This document shows positions 9,095-18,445 of a stretch of 64,000 bases of DNA, in pieces. The position numbers were made by a program, and so were the translations under genes. Position 1 is the stretch's first letter. Every line of letters begins with the position of its first letter. The DNA lies in contig JANOQM010000066.1 of assembly GCA_031422295.1 (NCBI GenBank), positions 7,623 through 71,622 on the forward strand. Reading direction: 5' to 3'. The DNA is from JANOMH01 sp031422295 (GTDB taxonomy: Bacteria; Pseudomonadota; Alphaproteobacteria; Rhodobacterales; Rhodobacteraceae). The notes beneath the pieces were generated by a model. It saw only the letters and a program-made list of their open reading frames with translations, searched no databases and was not told the DNA's origin.

Positions 9095-9117
9095 ATTGGT
9101 AATAAAATATAACCAAT
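9095..9117. promoter_or_regulatory. 23-bp palindromic operator between glcD and DUF599 gene
   Basis: ATTGGT (9095-9100) and ACCAAT (9112-9117) form the outer arms; inside, ATA and TAT are also symmetric about the centre at 9106. The arms match the TTGGT/ACCAA half-sites known for GntR-family regulators such as PdhR, LldR and GlcC. The site lies 16 bases upstream of the glcD start, where it would block transcription. Confidence 0.6.
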
Positions 9118-9162
9118 TTGTGCCACTGGCAAGGGCCTATCCGGCGGGCTATGCTGGGCGCT

Positions 9163-9858
9163 ATGGAAATGCTGGATATTCTGGGCTTGATCGCCCCTTT
9201 CGACTGGGCGGCCCTTGGGCTTTTGCTGCTGGCATCGGTCGGCATCGGCTGGCTGATCGAATCTCCGCGCCTTGCCCGGGTATCGGTGACGCGGCTTATG
9301 GCAGAATATCAGCGGGAATGGATGCGGCAACTGACCAAGCGGAACAACCGGATCATGGATGCGCAGGTTTTGGTCAGCCTGCGGCAGGGCGCCTCATTTT
9401 TCGGCTCGACCGCGTTGATCGCATTGGGCGCATTGCTGGCCTTGATCGGCAATCCGCAGCCCTTGGCGGGCGTGGCTGAAGGATTGGTAAATGTCGCTGC
9501 CCCCGCGCAGCTTTTGCAGGCCAAACTGTTGCTGGTGGCGTTGTTTCTGGCCAACGCATTCCTGAAATTCGTCTGGGCCAACCGGGTGTTCGGCTATGCT
9601 TCGGTGGTGATGGCTGCCGTTCCGGATGATCCTGCCGATCCGCGTTCGACCCCGCGGGCCGCACAATCAGCCGAGTTGAACATCCGCGGTATGTATAATT
9701 TCAACCGGGGCCTGCGGTCGATGTATTTTGCACTGGCCGCTGTGGCATGGCTGCTGGGTGCCGCAGCCTTGGCCATAGCAACGCTGATCGTCTTGTGGCT
9801 CTTGTGGTCGCGCGAGTTCATGTCCGGCCCGCACGAGATTTTGAAAGGTGGCGAGTAA
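9163..9858 (+). CDS. DUF599 family membrane protein
   Basis: 231 residues from the ATG at 9163; ATG at 9151 and 9169 are alternatives and no clear ribosome site decides. Hydrophobic segments lie at about residues 10-28, 66-87, 106-135 and 178-215. Conserved DUF599 features are seen: MRQLTKRNNRIMDAQVL, SLRQGASFFGSTALIALGALLALIG, FLKFVWANRVFGYASVVM and a C-terminal NRGLRSMYFALAAVAWL. The function of the family is not known. It is divergent from glcD and shares its operator region. Confidence 0.8.
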   Translation: MEMLDILGLIAPFDWAALGLLLLASVGIGWLIESPRLARVSVTRLMAEYQREWMRQLTKRNNRIMDAQVLVSLRQGASFFGSTALIALGALLALIGNPQPLAGVAEGLVNVAAPAQLLQAKLLLVALFLANAFLKFVWANRVFGYASVVMAAVPDDPADPRSTPRAAQSAELNIRGMYNFNRGLRSMYFALAAVAWLLGAAALAIATLIVLWLLWSREFMSGPHEILKGGE

Positions 9859-9891
9859 TTTGCCGTCTGGGTTTCACGCACCCTGACCGCC

Positions 9892-11964
9892 TTACCGCCG
9901 CCCTTCGCGCAGCCACGCCCCCAGTATCAACATTGATGCAAGCAACAGGAACGCCCATGCGGGCAGCAGCGGGGTGATGCTTATATCCGCCGTCCGGTAC
10001 GCCTCGCGCGGGGTGATGCCGATCCAGCCGCGACCCGCTGCAGGCCGACCCGGACGCACATCGCGCAGGTCGGGCAAACCGTCTTCGATGGCTAGAATCC
10101 CGCCTTGGGTGCTATCCACCAGCGGCGCCAGCAGATCACCCGCCGCGATGGTCTGCTCAAATTCGCGCGGGGCAGATGGGCCAAGGGCGATGACAGTGTC
10201 CAACTCGCCATCGGTCAACCGGTACAGGCCCATTTCGGGGGCCTCCCACAACAGTTCAAACCGCCCGGGGCTGATCTCGGTCAGGGTCAGCACGGTGGCT
10301 GTGCCGTCCGGGCCGGTTACGGTAATGTCGGGAGTTTCCAAATCCAACGTCCGCCGGATAATCCGCATGGTCTGGCCACTGGGTTCGACCCAGAGGGCTT
10401 CTTCCTCCAGCTCTGGCTCGCGCATCATCCAATGGGCCAGACGGCGCAACAGCTCCAACTGCGGCCCGCCGCCTTCGTAGCCACGCCCCCACAACCACGC
10501 CTGATCGGACGCGAGCAGCGCCACGCGGCCTTCACCGACCCGGTTGAGCAACAGCAGCGGGCGGTCATCGGTCCCGCTCATCAGCGCCATGCTGTCGGGG
10601 GCCGGGATCACTTCGATCTGGCGGAACCAGCGGCCCCAGCCCGGACCGTCGCCGGTGGCGGCGGGCGGGGCAAATTCGGTCAGCCCTTCGGTCACCGGAT
10701 GGCGTTGGCCAATGTCGGTCAGCTGCGGGACGAACCCGCCGTCCACCACCCGCGCGGTCGGCTCTCCGGGCAGGACAAACCCAAGTCCGGACCGATAGAT
10801 GCTGTCCGCCGTTGCATATTCCGGCCCGGCGGTGACCAGCACAGCGCCGCCATCATTGATATATCGGGCGATATTGTCGAAATATTCAGGCGGCAGGATG
10901 CCCCGCCGTTTGTACCGATCAAAGATGATCAGGTCGAATTCATCAATCTTATCAATGAACAATTCGCGGGTTGGAAAGGCGATCAGCGACAGTTCCTCGA
11001 CAGGGACACCGTCCAGCCGGTCTGGTGGGCGCAGAATGGTGAAATGCACCAGATCGACGGAGCTATCGGATTTCAGCAGGTTGCGCCATGTCCGTTCGCC
11101 TGCATGCGGCTCGCCTGACACCAGCAGCACGCGCAGCCGGTCGCGCACGCCGTTGATCTGGACCACGGCGGCATTGTTGCGCGTGGTCAGTTCGCCGGGC
11201 TGGTCGGGGGTGCTGAACTGTAGCACGTTCATGCCGCCATGGGGCAGCACGATGGGCAGGTCCATATCTTCGCCCAAGGGCACCTGAAACTGCATGGCCG
11301 GGCCGCCGTCGATGGAAATGGCCAGATCAGCAAGGCCACCAATTTCGGGGGCGTCCCCCTGATCTTCGATCCGCAGGGTCAGCATCACCTCTTCATCCAG
11401 AATGGCAAAGGCCGGGGCATTGCGCACGATCAACCTGCGGTCCCAGTCGCCGGTGTGTCCGGTCAGCAGCGTATGCAGCGGCGCGGGCAGGCCGGGGGCG
11501 CGTTCGACATCGTGGATCCGTCCATCAGTGATCAGCACGATCCCGGCAATCCGGCCCTGCGGTTCTTCGGCCAAGGCCTGCGACAGCGCCGTCATCACCA
11601 ATGATCCGCCGTCGCCGGTATCATCGCCCACAGTCACAACCCGCAATTCGGTATTGGGTCGGGCGGCCACTTCGGCACGCAACCCGTCCAGTGCGGCGGC
11701 GGTCTGTTCAGTGCGGTCCGATATGCGCTGGCTGGCGCTTTCATCGACCACGGCCACGATGATATCGGTCAGTGGCTGGCGATCCTCGGCCTGCAGCGAC
11801 GGGTTGGCGATGGCGGCCAGCAGCGCCAGCCCGGCCAGCCCGCGCAGCCACCAGCCCGACAGCCTGCGCCAGACCGCCAGCGCCAGCCCCAGTGCGGCCA
11901 GTCCGGCCAGCACCCAGACCACCAGCCATGGCACCAAGGGATCAAGGATCAGTTGCCCGGTCAT
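9892..11964 (-). CDS. Membrane protein of MoxR/BatA-type cluster (VWA and amidotransferase-like)
   Basis: 690 residues. Two hydrophobic segments start the protein (about 8-28 and 37-55), then a VWA-like domain (IIVAVVDESASQR, IAGIVLITDGRIHD) near residues 65-180, then a region resembling class I glutamine amidotransferase-like domains (LIIFDRYKRRGILPPEYFDNIARYINDGGAVLVTAGPEY) near 340-400, and a final membrane helix close to the C-terminus (LLPAWAFLLLASMLILGAWL). Last gene of the four-gene cluster with MoxR, DUF58 and DUF4159 proteins. Such clusters are thought to assemble or mature envelope complexes; the target here is unknown. Catalytic Cys of a true amidotransferase is not evident. Confidence 0.75.
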   Translation of the reverse strand: MTGQLILDPLVPWLVVWVLAGLAALGLALAVWRRLSGWWLRGLAGLALLAAIANPSLQAEDRQPLTDIIVAVVDESASQRISDRTEQTAAALDGLRAEVAARPNTELRVVTVGDDTGDGGSLVMTALSQALAEEPQGRIAGIVLITDGRIHDVERAPGLPAPLHTLLTGHTGDWDRRLIVRNAPAFAILDEEVMLTLRIEDQGDAPEIGGLADLAISIDGGPAMQFQVPLGEDMDLPIVLPHGGMNVLQFSTPDQPGELTTRNNAAVVQINGVRDRLRVLLVSGEPHAGERTWRNLLKSDSSVDLVHFTILRPPDRLDGVPVEELSLIAFPTRELFIDKIDEFDLIIFDRYKRRGILPPEYFDNIARYINDGGAVLVTAGPEYATADSIYRSGLGFVLPGEPTARVVDGGFVPQLTDIGQRHPVTEGLTEFAPPAATGDGPGWGRWFRQIEVIPAPDSMALMSGTDDRPLLLLNRVGEGRVALLASDQAWLWGRGYEGGGPQLELLRRLAHWMMREPELEEEALWVEPSGQTMRIIRRTLDLETPDITVTGPDGTATVLTLTEISPGRFELLWEAPEMGLYRLTDGELDTVIALGPSAPREFEQTIAAGDLLAPLVDSTQGGILAIEDGLPDLRDVRPGRPAAGRGWIGITPREAYRTADISITPLLPAWAFLLLASMLILGAWLREGRR

Positions 11965-11992
11965 CCGCGCCTCCTGTATTTTCGGAGTTGCA

Positions 11993-12012
11993 CAAATACC
12001 TCCGCCGGAGGC
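11993..12012 (+). repeat. Intergenic repeat copy 2
   Basis: CAAATACCTCCGCCGGAGGC, with the CCTCC/GGAGG inverted repeat, sits in the 82-base gap between the DUF4159 gene and the next gene of the minus-strand cluster. It resembles the copies at 7603 and 17366. Confidence 0.5.
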
Positions 12013-12046
12013 ACCTGACGCGGGGCAAGCAAAGCGGTATCAGACA

Positions 12047-14809
12047 TCATTGCCCCAACCTGTCCAGCAAGGCAGGCACATGCACCTGATCGGATTTATA
12101 GTTTCCGGTCAGCACATACATGATCAGATTGACACCAAAACGCTGGGCCATTTCGCGCTGCCTGTCGCCCGCCATGCCGCGCCCGACCGGATACACATAG
12201 GTGCCATTTTCATCCATCGCCCAGGCGGCGGCCCAGTCATTGCCGCCGATCACGACCGGGGTGACACCGTCGTTCAGGTTGCGAAATGGCATCCCTTCGA
12301 CCAGTTCCGCGCCGGGCGGGGCCGCCTCGACCCACAGTTCCGGCCCCATATAGCGGCCCGGGAATTCCTGCATCAGATAGAAACTGCGGGTCAGCACATG
12401 GTCTTGCGGCACTGGTTCGATTTGCGGAATATCCAGCCCCCGGGCGATGGACTGCAGTTTGCGCCCCTCGGGGCTGCCCGACCCAAAGCCTGCGATATCG
12501 GCGTCGCGGGTGTCAAACAGGATCATCCCGCCAAGGCGCAGATAGGTGTTCAGTTTGACATAGGCGCTGCGCGACGGCAGTGGCGCGTCGGCGGTGACCG
12601 GCCAATACAGGAACGGGAAAAACGCCAGTTCGTCGGTTTCGATATTGATCCCCATCGGCGTGCCGGGTTCAACGGATGTGCGCTGGAACAGGGTTTGCGA
12701 CAGGCCATACAGCCCGGCTTGGGCGGCGTCATCAACCTCGGCATCGCCGGTCAGTACATGCGCCAGCACCACGTCGGATGTGGCCAGCAGGGCAAATTCA
12801 TCGGCTGACAGGTCCTGCGCTTTGGTCTGATACGGCAGTGCCATTGCCAAAACCACCGCCGCCACTGCCCCGGCGCGTGACCCGCGCAGCTTGCCCGACA
12901 AGAACAATGAGGCCAGAATATCGACCAGCAACAGCCCCAGCGCCAAGGCCAGTAGCCAACCCTTCAGGATCGTTTCGCGCAGGCCTGCCATGCCTTCGAC
13001 CACGATCCGCGCCGGCCATGCAGCGGGGGCCAGTAGGGTTTCCGGCCCGACTGCATTGACTGCAATCCGCCGATCCTCGCCGGCATATAACCCGGGCTGC
13101 AGGGTGGGGCCGGGGATGGCCAATGCCAGAACTTCGCCTGCCACACCGGGCAAAGTGTCGGTTTCGGACAAGGTGCCAAAGGCGTCAAGCATTTCCTCGG
13201 GGACCCATGTGGTGCCTGCCAGATCTTCGGCGACGGGGCCGACAGGCCGGGTCGAGACGGCCAGCCGTTCCAGCATTTGCACGAACAGGCCGGACAATGG
13301 CAGCGATGACCATTCCGCATTGGCAGTGACATGGAACAGCACGACCTGCCCCTGACCCAATGTTTTGCGGGTCACCAAAGGCGTGCCATCGGTCAGTTGT
13401 GCGATGACACGTTCTGCCAATGTGGGATCAGGCTGGGCCATCACTTGGGCATTGACTGTCACATCAGCCGGGACCGGGAGGCCGAAGAATGGCGAGGATT
13501 CAGTAAAGGCGGCCAAGGTTTTCGGCTCGCCCCAACTCATCGCGCCGCCGACATCGCGGCCACCGGTGCGCAGGCGGACGGGTAACAGCGGATCCTCGAC
13601 AGCGCGGCCCATTTCACTAGCGGCCAGACGGGGGCCAGCAAAGCGGACCAACAGGCCGCCCGCCTCGACCCAACCCACAATCGCCTCAACCTCGGCTTCG
13701 GCCAGGGTTGCCACATCGGCCAGAATGATCACATCGGGGTTGGCTTGGATCACATCGGGGATTGATCCGTCGATCAGGTCGGCATTCGGGGCCAGCGCCT
13801 CGGACAGGTAATGCGTCGGCGAAAGCAGTTCGAGGCCCTCGCGGTCGGCGGAACCTGCAATCAGCGCGATTTCCCGCCGTTTCAGCGCATCGTCTGTCAA
13901 CGAGACAGCCCCGGCGGACCGCAGCCCGACCAGTTCAAACCGGCTGACCCGGTTGCGTAATTCCTGCGGCAGGTCCATCGGAACCTCGGCCACGGCATCG
14001 CCGGGGGCAAAGGTCAGCGTGACGGTGGCCAGCTGCCGTTCAACGCCCGACGGGTCCAGCCCGATTGCCGCGATTTCGGTTGCAAGCGCGGGGCCAATCG
14101 GGGTGCGGACGGCAGATACCACAATCTCACCTTCGGCAAACCGGGCGGGGCGCAGGCCCAATATCTGGCGCGGGCTTTGGAAAACAGTCACGCCGCCATG
14201 GGTTTCCAGGGCGGTCAGCAATGGGTCGCGGCTGTCGCGGGCCAGCCCGTCGGATAGCCAGAATGTATCAAAATCCCCGGTCAGGGTCTCGGCCCATGCG
14301 ACCAAGGCGGTTGCATTCGGCTCCCATGCAGCGGGTTGCAGGTTGGGCAATTGGGCCAGCGCGACATCGCCTGCGACAAAGGTCACGGCCTCGGGCAGCT
14401 GGGTCAGCGGCACCAGTGCCACGGTGCGCCCGGCGCGCGTCGCCTCGGCCAGCAGCGCGTCAACCCGGTCAATCCGGGCATCCCAGTCGCGGGCATCGGC
14501 CCAAGTTGCATCCAGCACGATCAGCAAGGGCCCCGTGCCGGTGCGGGCGGTTTGCGGGTTCAAGACCGGCCCGGCAAAGCCGATGATCACGGCCGCCACA
14601 GCCAGAATGCGCAGCAGCAGCAGCCACCACGGGGTCCGGTCGGCCTGCGATTCCGCGTCGGTAAGCCCCAGCAGCAGGGCGACACCGGGAAACCGCCGCT
14701 TGATTGGCGCGGGCGGGACGGCACGCAGGATCAGCCACAGGATGGGCAGCGCAATCAGCGCCAGCAGCAGGAACGGGGCGGCAAAGCCTACGGGACCAAG
14801 CATCCACAT
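12047..14809 (-). CDS. DUF4159 membrane protein with BatA-like N-terminus
   Basis: 920 residues from the start at 14809 (MWMLGPVGFAAPFLLLALIALPILWLI). The first two helices (about 8-28 and 60-80) match the N-terminal double-transmembrane BatA-type domain. A VWA-like region with LLIVLDATWADARDWDARID lies near residues 90-200. A further membrane pair around 640-680 precedes the C-terminal DUF4159 domain (LNTYLRLGGMILFDTRD, VLTRSFYLMQEFPGRY, VVIGGNDWAAAWA). The start codon overlaps the DUF58 stop as TGATG, showing translational coupling. The protein belongs to the MoxR cluster and is presumably an inner-membrane component; its biochemical role is not established. Confidence 0.85.
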   Translation of the reverse strand: MWMLGPVGFAAPFLLLALIALPILWLILRAVPPAPIKRRFPGVALLLGLTDAESQADRTPWWLLLLRILAVAAVIIGFAGPVLNPQTARTGTGPLLIVLDATWADARDWDARIDRVDALLAEATRAGRTVALVPLTQLPEAVTFVAGDVALAQLPNLQPAAWEPNATALVAWAETLTGDFDTFWLSDGLARDSRDPLLTALETHGGVTVFQSPRQILGLRPARFAEGEIVVSAVRTPIGPALATEIAAIGLDPSGVERQLATVTLTFAPGDAVAEVPMDLPQELRNRVSRFELVGLRSAGAVSLTDDALKRREIALIAGSADREGLELLSPTHYLSEALAPNADLIDGSIPDVIQANPDVIILADVATLAEAEVEAIVGWVEAGGLLVRFAGPRLAASEMGRAVEDPLLPVRLRTGGRDVGGAMSWGEPKTLAAFTESSPFFGLPVPADVTVNAQVMAQPDPTLAERVIAQLTDGTPLVTRKTLGQGQVVLFHVTANAEWSSLPLSGLFVQMLERLAVSTRPVGPVAEDLAGTTWVPEEMLDAFGTLSETDTLPGVAGEVLALAIPGPTLQPGLYAGEDRRIAVNAVGPETLLAPAAWPARIVVEGMAGLRETILKGWLLALALGLLLVDILASLFLSGKLRGSRAGAVAAVVLAMALPYQTKAQDLSADEFALLATSDVVLAHVLTGDAEVDDAAQAGLYGLSQTLFQRTSVEPGTPMGINIETDELAFFPFLYWPVTADAPLPSRSAYVKLNTYLRLGGMILFDTRDADIAGFGSGSPEGRKLQSIARGLDIPQIEPVPQDHVLTRSFYLMQEFPGRYMGPELWVEAAPPGAELVEGMPFRNLNDGVTPVVIGGNDWAAAWAMDENGTYVYPVGRGMAGDRQREMAQRFGVNLIMYVLTGNYKSDQVHVPALLDRLGQ

Positions 14810-15681
14810 CAGGCGTGCCTTTCCAGTGCGCCAAACGTCCACAGCAGCGCCGATGCGGCGGGGCTGCCGGTGTGATGGGTGTGAAACTGCCAACCGCTGA
14901 ACCGGGCCAGATGCGCCAGCCGGTCCTTGCGTGCGGCCATCCGGTCCAGATAGCGCTGGCGCAGATCGCCTGCTTTCAGGGTTTCATGGCGCAGCGAGCC
15001 TGACATGCTTTCGAAAATGGTCCGCCCGTCAAACGGAAAGGCTTCTTCTTGCGGATCAAGCACTTGCAGCAATGCGCCACGAATGCCCCGGTCGGACGCA
15101 AGGCCAAGGGCGGCCTCGACCGGGCCCAGATCGCCCAGAAAATCCGACACGAACAGGGCGCGGGATTGCGGCGGCATGCCGGTAGTGTCGGGCGTACCGT
15201 AGTCGGCGCTGTCAGTTCGCAGCATGGCCTCGGCCAGCCGCGCCAGTTGCGCCGATCCGCGCCGGGGGGGCACAGTGGTGCCAGTCAGGCCGACGCGCTC
15301 GCCGCCCCGGATCAGCAAAATCGCCGTGGCCAGCGCCAAGGTGCGGGCGCGTGTGCCTTTGGTGGCCAGGGATTTATCCGACGCAAAGCCCATCGCGGCC
15401 GATCCATCGACCCAAAGCATGACGCTTTGCGCGATCTCCCATTCCTTGTCTTGCACAAAGGCCGCATCGGCCCGGGCGGACCTGCGCCAATCGACACTGC
15501 GCATCGGATCGCCCGCCATTGCCGGGCGGTATTGCCAGAATGAATCCCCCACACCGGATTTGCGCCGCCCATGTTCGCCCAGCAGGACAGTCGCGGCCAG
15601 ATGTTCGGCCCCGGCCATCAGCGCGGGCAATGGTGCTGCCAGTCCTTCGGCATCGGCCCGTAGGGTCGCGGCATCTGTCAC
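14809..15681 (-). CDS. DUF58 domain protein
   Basis: 290 residues. The start is a GTG at 15681 (VTDAATLRADAEGL) that overlaps the MoxR stop as GTGA; the frame continues upstream inside moxR but has no plausible start. The DUF58 core is clear: GEHGRRKSGVGDSFWQYRPAMAGDPMRSVDWRRSARADAAFV near residues 40-80, followed by a VWA-like region (VMLWVDGSAAMGF, ALFVSDFLGD). DUF58 proteins accompany MoxR ATPases and probably present substrates to them. It is coupled at both ends (GTGA before, TGATG after), so the trio is made together. Confidence 0.9.
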   Translation of the reverse strand: MTDAATLRADAEGLAAPLPALMAGAEHLAATVLLGEHGRRKSGVGDSFWQYRPAMAGDPMRSVDWRRSARADAAFVQDKEWEIAQSVMLWVDGSAAMGFASDKSLATKGTRARTLALATAILLIRGGERVGLTGTTVPPRRGSAQLARLAEAMLRTDSADYGTPDTTGMPPQSRALFVSDFLGDLGPVEAALGLASDRGIRGALLQVLDPQEEAFPFDGRTIFESMSGSLRHETLKAGDLRQRYLDRMAARKDRLAHLARFSGWQFHTHHTGSPAASALLWTFGALERHA

Positions 15682-16685
15682 GCGGCGGCCTGCGCCTTGG
15701 TGGCAGTGGCGGCGGCGCGGTCGATAATGCTGCTCAGGTTTTCGCCACGCGCCCGGGCGGCGAATGACAGCGCCATGCGGTGGGTCAGCACCGGGGCGGC
15801 CATGCGGCGGACATCCTCGGGTGACGGGGCAAGGCGGCCATCCAGCAGCGCCTCGGCCCGGACGGTCAGCATCAGCGCCTGTGCGGCGCGTGGCCCCGGC
15901 CCCCAACTGACGGCATCGCGCACGAATTGCGGGGCTGTCGGATCATCGGGCCGACACGCGCGGACCAGATCAAGGATCATTTCGACAATGCCTTCGCCCA
16001 CGGGCATCCGGCGCAGCAGGGTTTGGGCGGACAGCAGATCAGCGGCGGTAAATTCAGGTGTCGCAACGCCATCTTCGATACCGGTGGTGGCCAGCAGAAT
16101 GGCGCGTTCATTGTCGCGGCTGGGATAGGGCACATCGACCTGCACAAGGAAGCGGTCCAACTGTGCCTCGGGCAGGGGATAGGTGCCCTCCTGTTCAATC
16201 GGGTTCTGGGTCGCCAGCACGTGGAACGGATGGCCCAGCGCGCGGTTTTGCCCGGCAATCGTCACCATCTTTTCCTGCATTGCCTGCAACAGGGCTGACT
16301 GGGTCCGGGGCGACGCGCGGTTAATCTCATCCGCCATCAGCAGCTGGCAGAACACCGGGCCTTCGATGAACCGGAACGACCGGGTGCCGTCGGCGGCGGT
16401 TTCCAGCACCTCTGACCCCAGAATATCGGCGGGCATCAGGTCAGGGGTAAACTGGATGCGGTTGCCTTTCAGCCCCATCACAGTGGACAGGGTATCGACC
16501 AGCCGGGTTTTGCCCAGACCGGGCAGGCCGATCAGCAGGGCATGGCCACCACAGATCAGCGCGGTCAGGGTCAGGTCAACCACCCGTTCCTGCCCGATGA
16601 ACCGATTGGCAATGGACGCGCGGGCATGGGCCAGTTTCTGGCCCAATTGTTCAATCTGTGCCACCAAATCCGCGCCTTGCGTCAT
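15678..16685 (-). CDS. MoxR family AAA+ ATPase
   Basis: 335 residues. Walker A GLPGLGKT at residues 53-60, Walker B LLMADEINR near 115, and the MoxR signatures FTPDLMPADILG, LLQAMQEKMVTIAG, ATQNPIEQEGTYPLPEAQLDRF. MoxR ATPases act as chaperones in the assembly of metal- or envelope-associated complexes together with VWA and DUF58 partners. First gene of the minus-strand cluster and divergent from the DUF1285 gene, 45-70 bases away, so both promoters share a short region. Confidence 0.95.
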   Translation of the reverse strand: MTQGADLVAQIEQLGQKLAHARASIANRFIGQERVVDLTLTALICGGHALLIGLPGLGKTRLVDTLSTVMGLKGNRIQFTPDLMPADILGSEVLETAADGTRSFRFIEGPVFCQLLMADEINRASPRTQSALLQAMQEKMVTIAGQNRALGHPFHVLATQNPIEQEGTYPLPEAQLDRFLVQVDVPYPSRDNERAILLATTGIEDGVATPEFTAADLLSAQTLLRRMPVGEGIVEMILDLVRACRPDDPTAPQFVRDAVSWGPGPRAAQALMLTVRAEALLDGRLAPSPEDVRRMAAPVLTHRMALSFAARARGENLSSIIDRAAATATKAQAAA

Positions 16686-16754
16686 GACAATTCCCTATCC
16701 GTCGCTATGTTCTGCCATGTAACTATACCGATGCAGCCGGATGGCAAAACCCCC

Positions 16755-17327
16755 ATGACCAAAACAACACGTGATAACCCGATAATAAAACCGTCAGCAG
16801 ACGGGATTGCGGCCAGTCTCCGCGCCGTTGGCAAAAAGGGGCCGCCCCCGGTGCATCTGTGGAACCCGGCGTTTTGCGGCGATATCGACATGCGGATTGC
16901 CCGCGATGGGACGTGGTTTTATCTGGGCACTCCCATCGGCCGGCTTGAACTGGTGAAGTTGTTCGCCGGGATTATCAAGCGTGAGGGGGATGATTACTTT
17001 CTGGTCACGCCTGTTGAGAAGGTCAGGATCAAGGTGGATGACGCGCCGTTTGTGGCGGTGGATTTTGATGCGGGGCCGGCGGGGCTGGAATTTGTGACCA
17101 ATGTCGGCGACCGGGTGTTGGCCGGGGCGGATCATCCGATCCGGGTCCTGCGTGACCCGGTGACTGGCGAACCCAGCCCCTACATTCACATCCGTGCGAA
17201 CCTTGAAGCGCTGATCGACCGCAAATCATTCTATCGGCTGGTCGATATCGGTGTCCATGAGGCGGGCTGGTTTGGGGTGCGGTCGGGGGGCGTGTTTTTT
17301 GCCATTATCGCCTCGGCAGACCTGTAA
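16755..17327 (+). CDS. DUF1285 domain protein
   Basis: 190 residues from the ATG at 16755 (MTKTTRDNPIIK); an ATG at 16731 is an equally possible start. The family core is plain: KKGPPPVHLWNPAFCGDIDMRIARDGTWFYLGTPIGR, IIKREGDDYFLVTPVEKVRIKVDDAPFVAV, and GEPSPYIHIRANLEALIDRKSFYRLVD. DUF1285 proteins form a small two-domain soluble fold; their function is unknown. In Rhodobacterales the gene usually sits divergent from the moxR cluster, as here, which hints at a related role. Confidence 0.88.
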   Translation: MTKTTRDNPIIKPSADGIAASLRAVGKKGPPPVHLWNPAFCGDIDMRIARDGTWFYLGTPIGRLELVKLFAGIIKREGDDYFLVTPVEKVRIKVDDAPFVAVDFDAGPAGLEFVTNVGDRVLAGADHPIRVLRDPVTGEPSPYIHIRANLEALIDRKSFYRLVDIGVHEAGWFGVRSGGVFFAIIASADL

Positions 17328-17365
17328 CGGACCGCTCGTTTCTGTCCTGCAATTCTTTTGTTCCT

Positions 17366-17385
17366 CAAATATCCCCGCCGGAGGC
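17366..17385 (+). repeat. Intergenic repeat copy 3
   Basis: CAAATATCCCCGCCGGAGGC lies in the 92-base gap between convergent genes (DUF1285 and the EamA transporter). Same family as 7603 and 11993. Confidence 0.5.
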
Positions 17386-17419
17386 TCCAGTGATTGGGCC
17401 AAGCGCAGGCTGTACCGAC

Positions 17420-18328
17420 CTAGCGCTGTGCCACCACCACCCCGAGGGCCACAATGGCGGCCCCGATGGCCTGTGGCCATGACCATGCCCCGCCAAGGGC
17501 CAGCAGGATCAGCATCACGTAAAACGGTGCCACATTGATGTGAAAGGCGGCCAATCCGATGCCCAGCCGATCGACTGAGGCAATCCAGAAGAACTGCGAA
17601 ATGGCCATGCCGCCAATGCCGTAAACCGCCAGCAGCCAAAGCGTCTGGGCATCAAGGATCACCGCAGGGCCGGCGGCCAGGCCCGCCGTTCGGGCGATCA
17701 CAAAGGTAATGGCGGTGAACAGCAGCCCGCCCGACAATGTCAGCGTGGTGCGCCCGATGGCCGACAGCCCGGCGAAATCACGCACCGCCACATAGCTGCC
17801 CCAGGAAAACAGCGTGCAAGAGGCCACGGCGCAGAACACCCCAAGCCAGAGGTTGCTTGCATCACCGCCGTCAGGTGCGCCGCCCGCCGTGGCCACGATC
17901 CCGCCCAGCACCGATGCGCCAAGCCCGATCAGAAAGGTCAGTTTGAGCGCCTTGCGTTCGGCCACCCATTCGATCAGCGACGCTGCTATCGGGCTGAAGG
18001 CCGCGATGATCGCCACTGTCACCGGATCGGTCAGCGATTGCGCCAGCACCATCAGCCACCCCCCGCCGCCAAAGCCTATGGCCCCCGAGAACAATCCCCA
18101 GCCCCAACGCGCGCCTGCAACTGCGCGGATTCCGTCCAGCATGACCCAAATCGGGAACAGCACCGCCATTGCCACAATAAACCTGGCGGTGACCAGCGCC
18201 AGCGGATCCCAGTCGCGCAGCAACACGTCGGCGGCCGGAAAACCCGCCGCCCAGACCACCAGTGAGATGATGCAATAGATATTGCCGGTCATGACGCGCG
18301 ACGCGGCTGGCGACAGGGATTGGGTCAT
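17420..18328 (-). CDS. DMT superfamily transporter, EamA family
   Basis: 302 residues with about ten hydrophobic segments arranged as two EamA repeats (residues 15-150 and 165-300). Typical elements are visible: WAAGFPAADVLLRDWDPLALVTARFIVA in the first repeat, the end motif FSPIAASLIEWVAERKALKLTFLIGLGASVLGGIV, and the repeat's counterpart in the second half. Such proteins export or import small metabolites such as amino acids; the substrate cannot be read from sequence. Divergent from hyi, convergent with the DUF1285 gene. Confidence 0.85.
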   Translation of the reverse strand: MTQSLSPAASRVMTGNIYCIISLVVWAAGFPAADVLLRDWDPLALVTARFIVAMAVLFPIWVMLDGIRAVAGARWGWGLFSGAIGFGGGGWLMVLAQSLTDPVTVAIIAAFSPIAASLIEWVAERKALKLTFLIGLGASVLGGIVATAGGAPDGGDASNLWLGVFCAVASCTLFSWGSYVAVRDFAGLSAIGRTTLTLSGGLLFTAITFVIARTAGLAAGPAVILDAQTLWLLAVYGIGGMAISQFFWIASVDRLGIGLAAFHINVAPFYVMLILLALGGAWSWPQAIGAAIVALGVVVAQR

Positions 18329-18396
18329 GCTGCGGCTGTGCCCGACCGGACCGGCCCCGTCTTGTGCGTTTTCGACATGATGTCGGTTTCACACCT

Positions 18397-18424
18397 TTGG
18401 CTGCACTACATCTTGCGGTATAAA
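18397..18424 (+). promoter_or_regulatory. Putative sigma-70 promoter of hyi
   Basis: TTGGCT (18397-18402) and TATAAA (18419-18424) are separated by 16 bases and lie just upstream of the AGAGG ribosome site and ATG at 18446. Confidence 0.45.
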
Positions 18425-18445
18425 GCCTGCCAAAGAGGTCTGCCC

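Noticed and set aside
12047..14893. Longer start for the DUF4159 gene at 14893
   Set aside because: It would run far into the DUF58 gene; the TGATG overlap at 14809 gives a normal coupled start.
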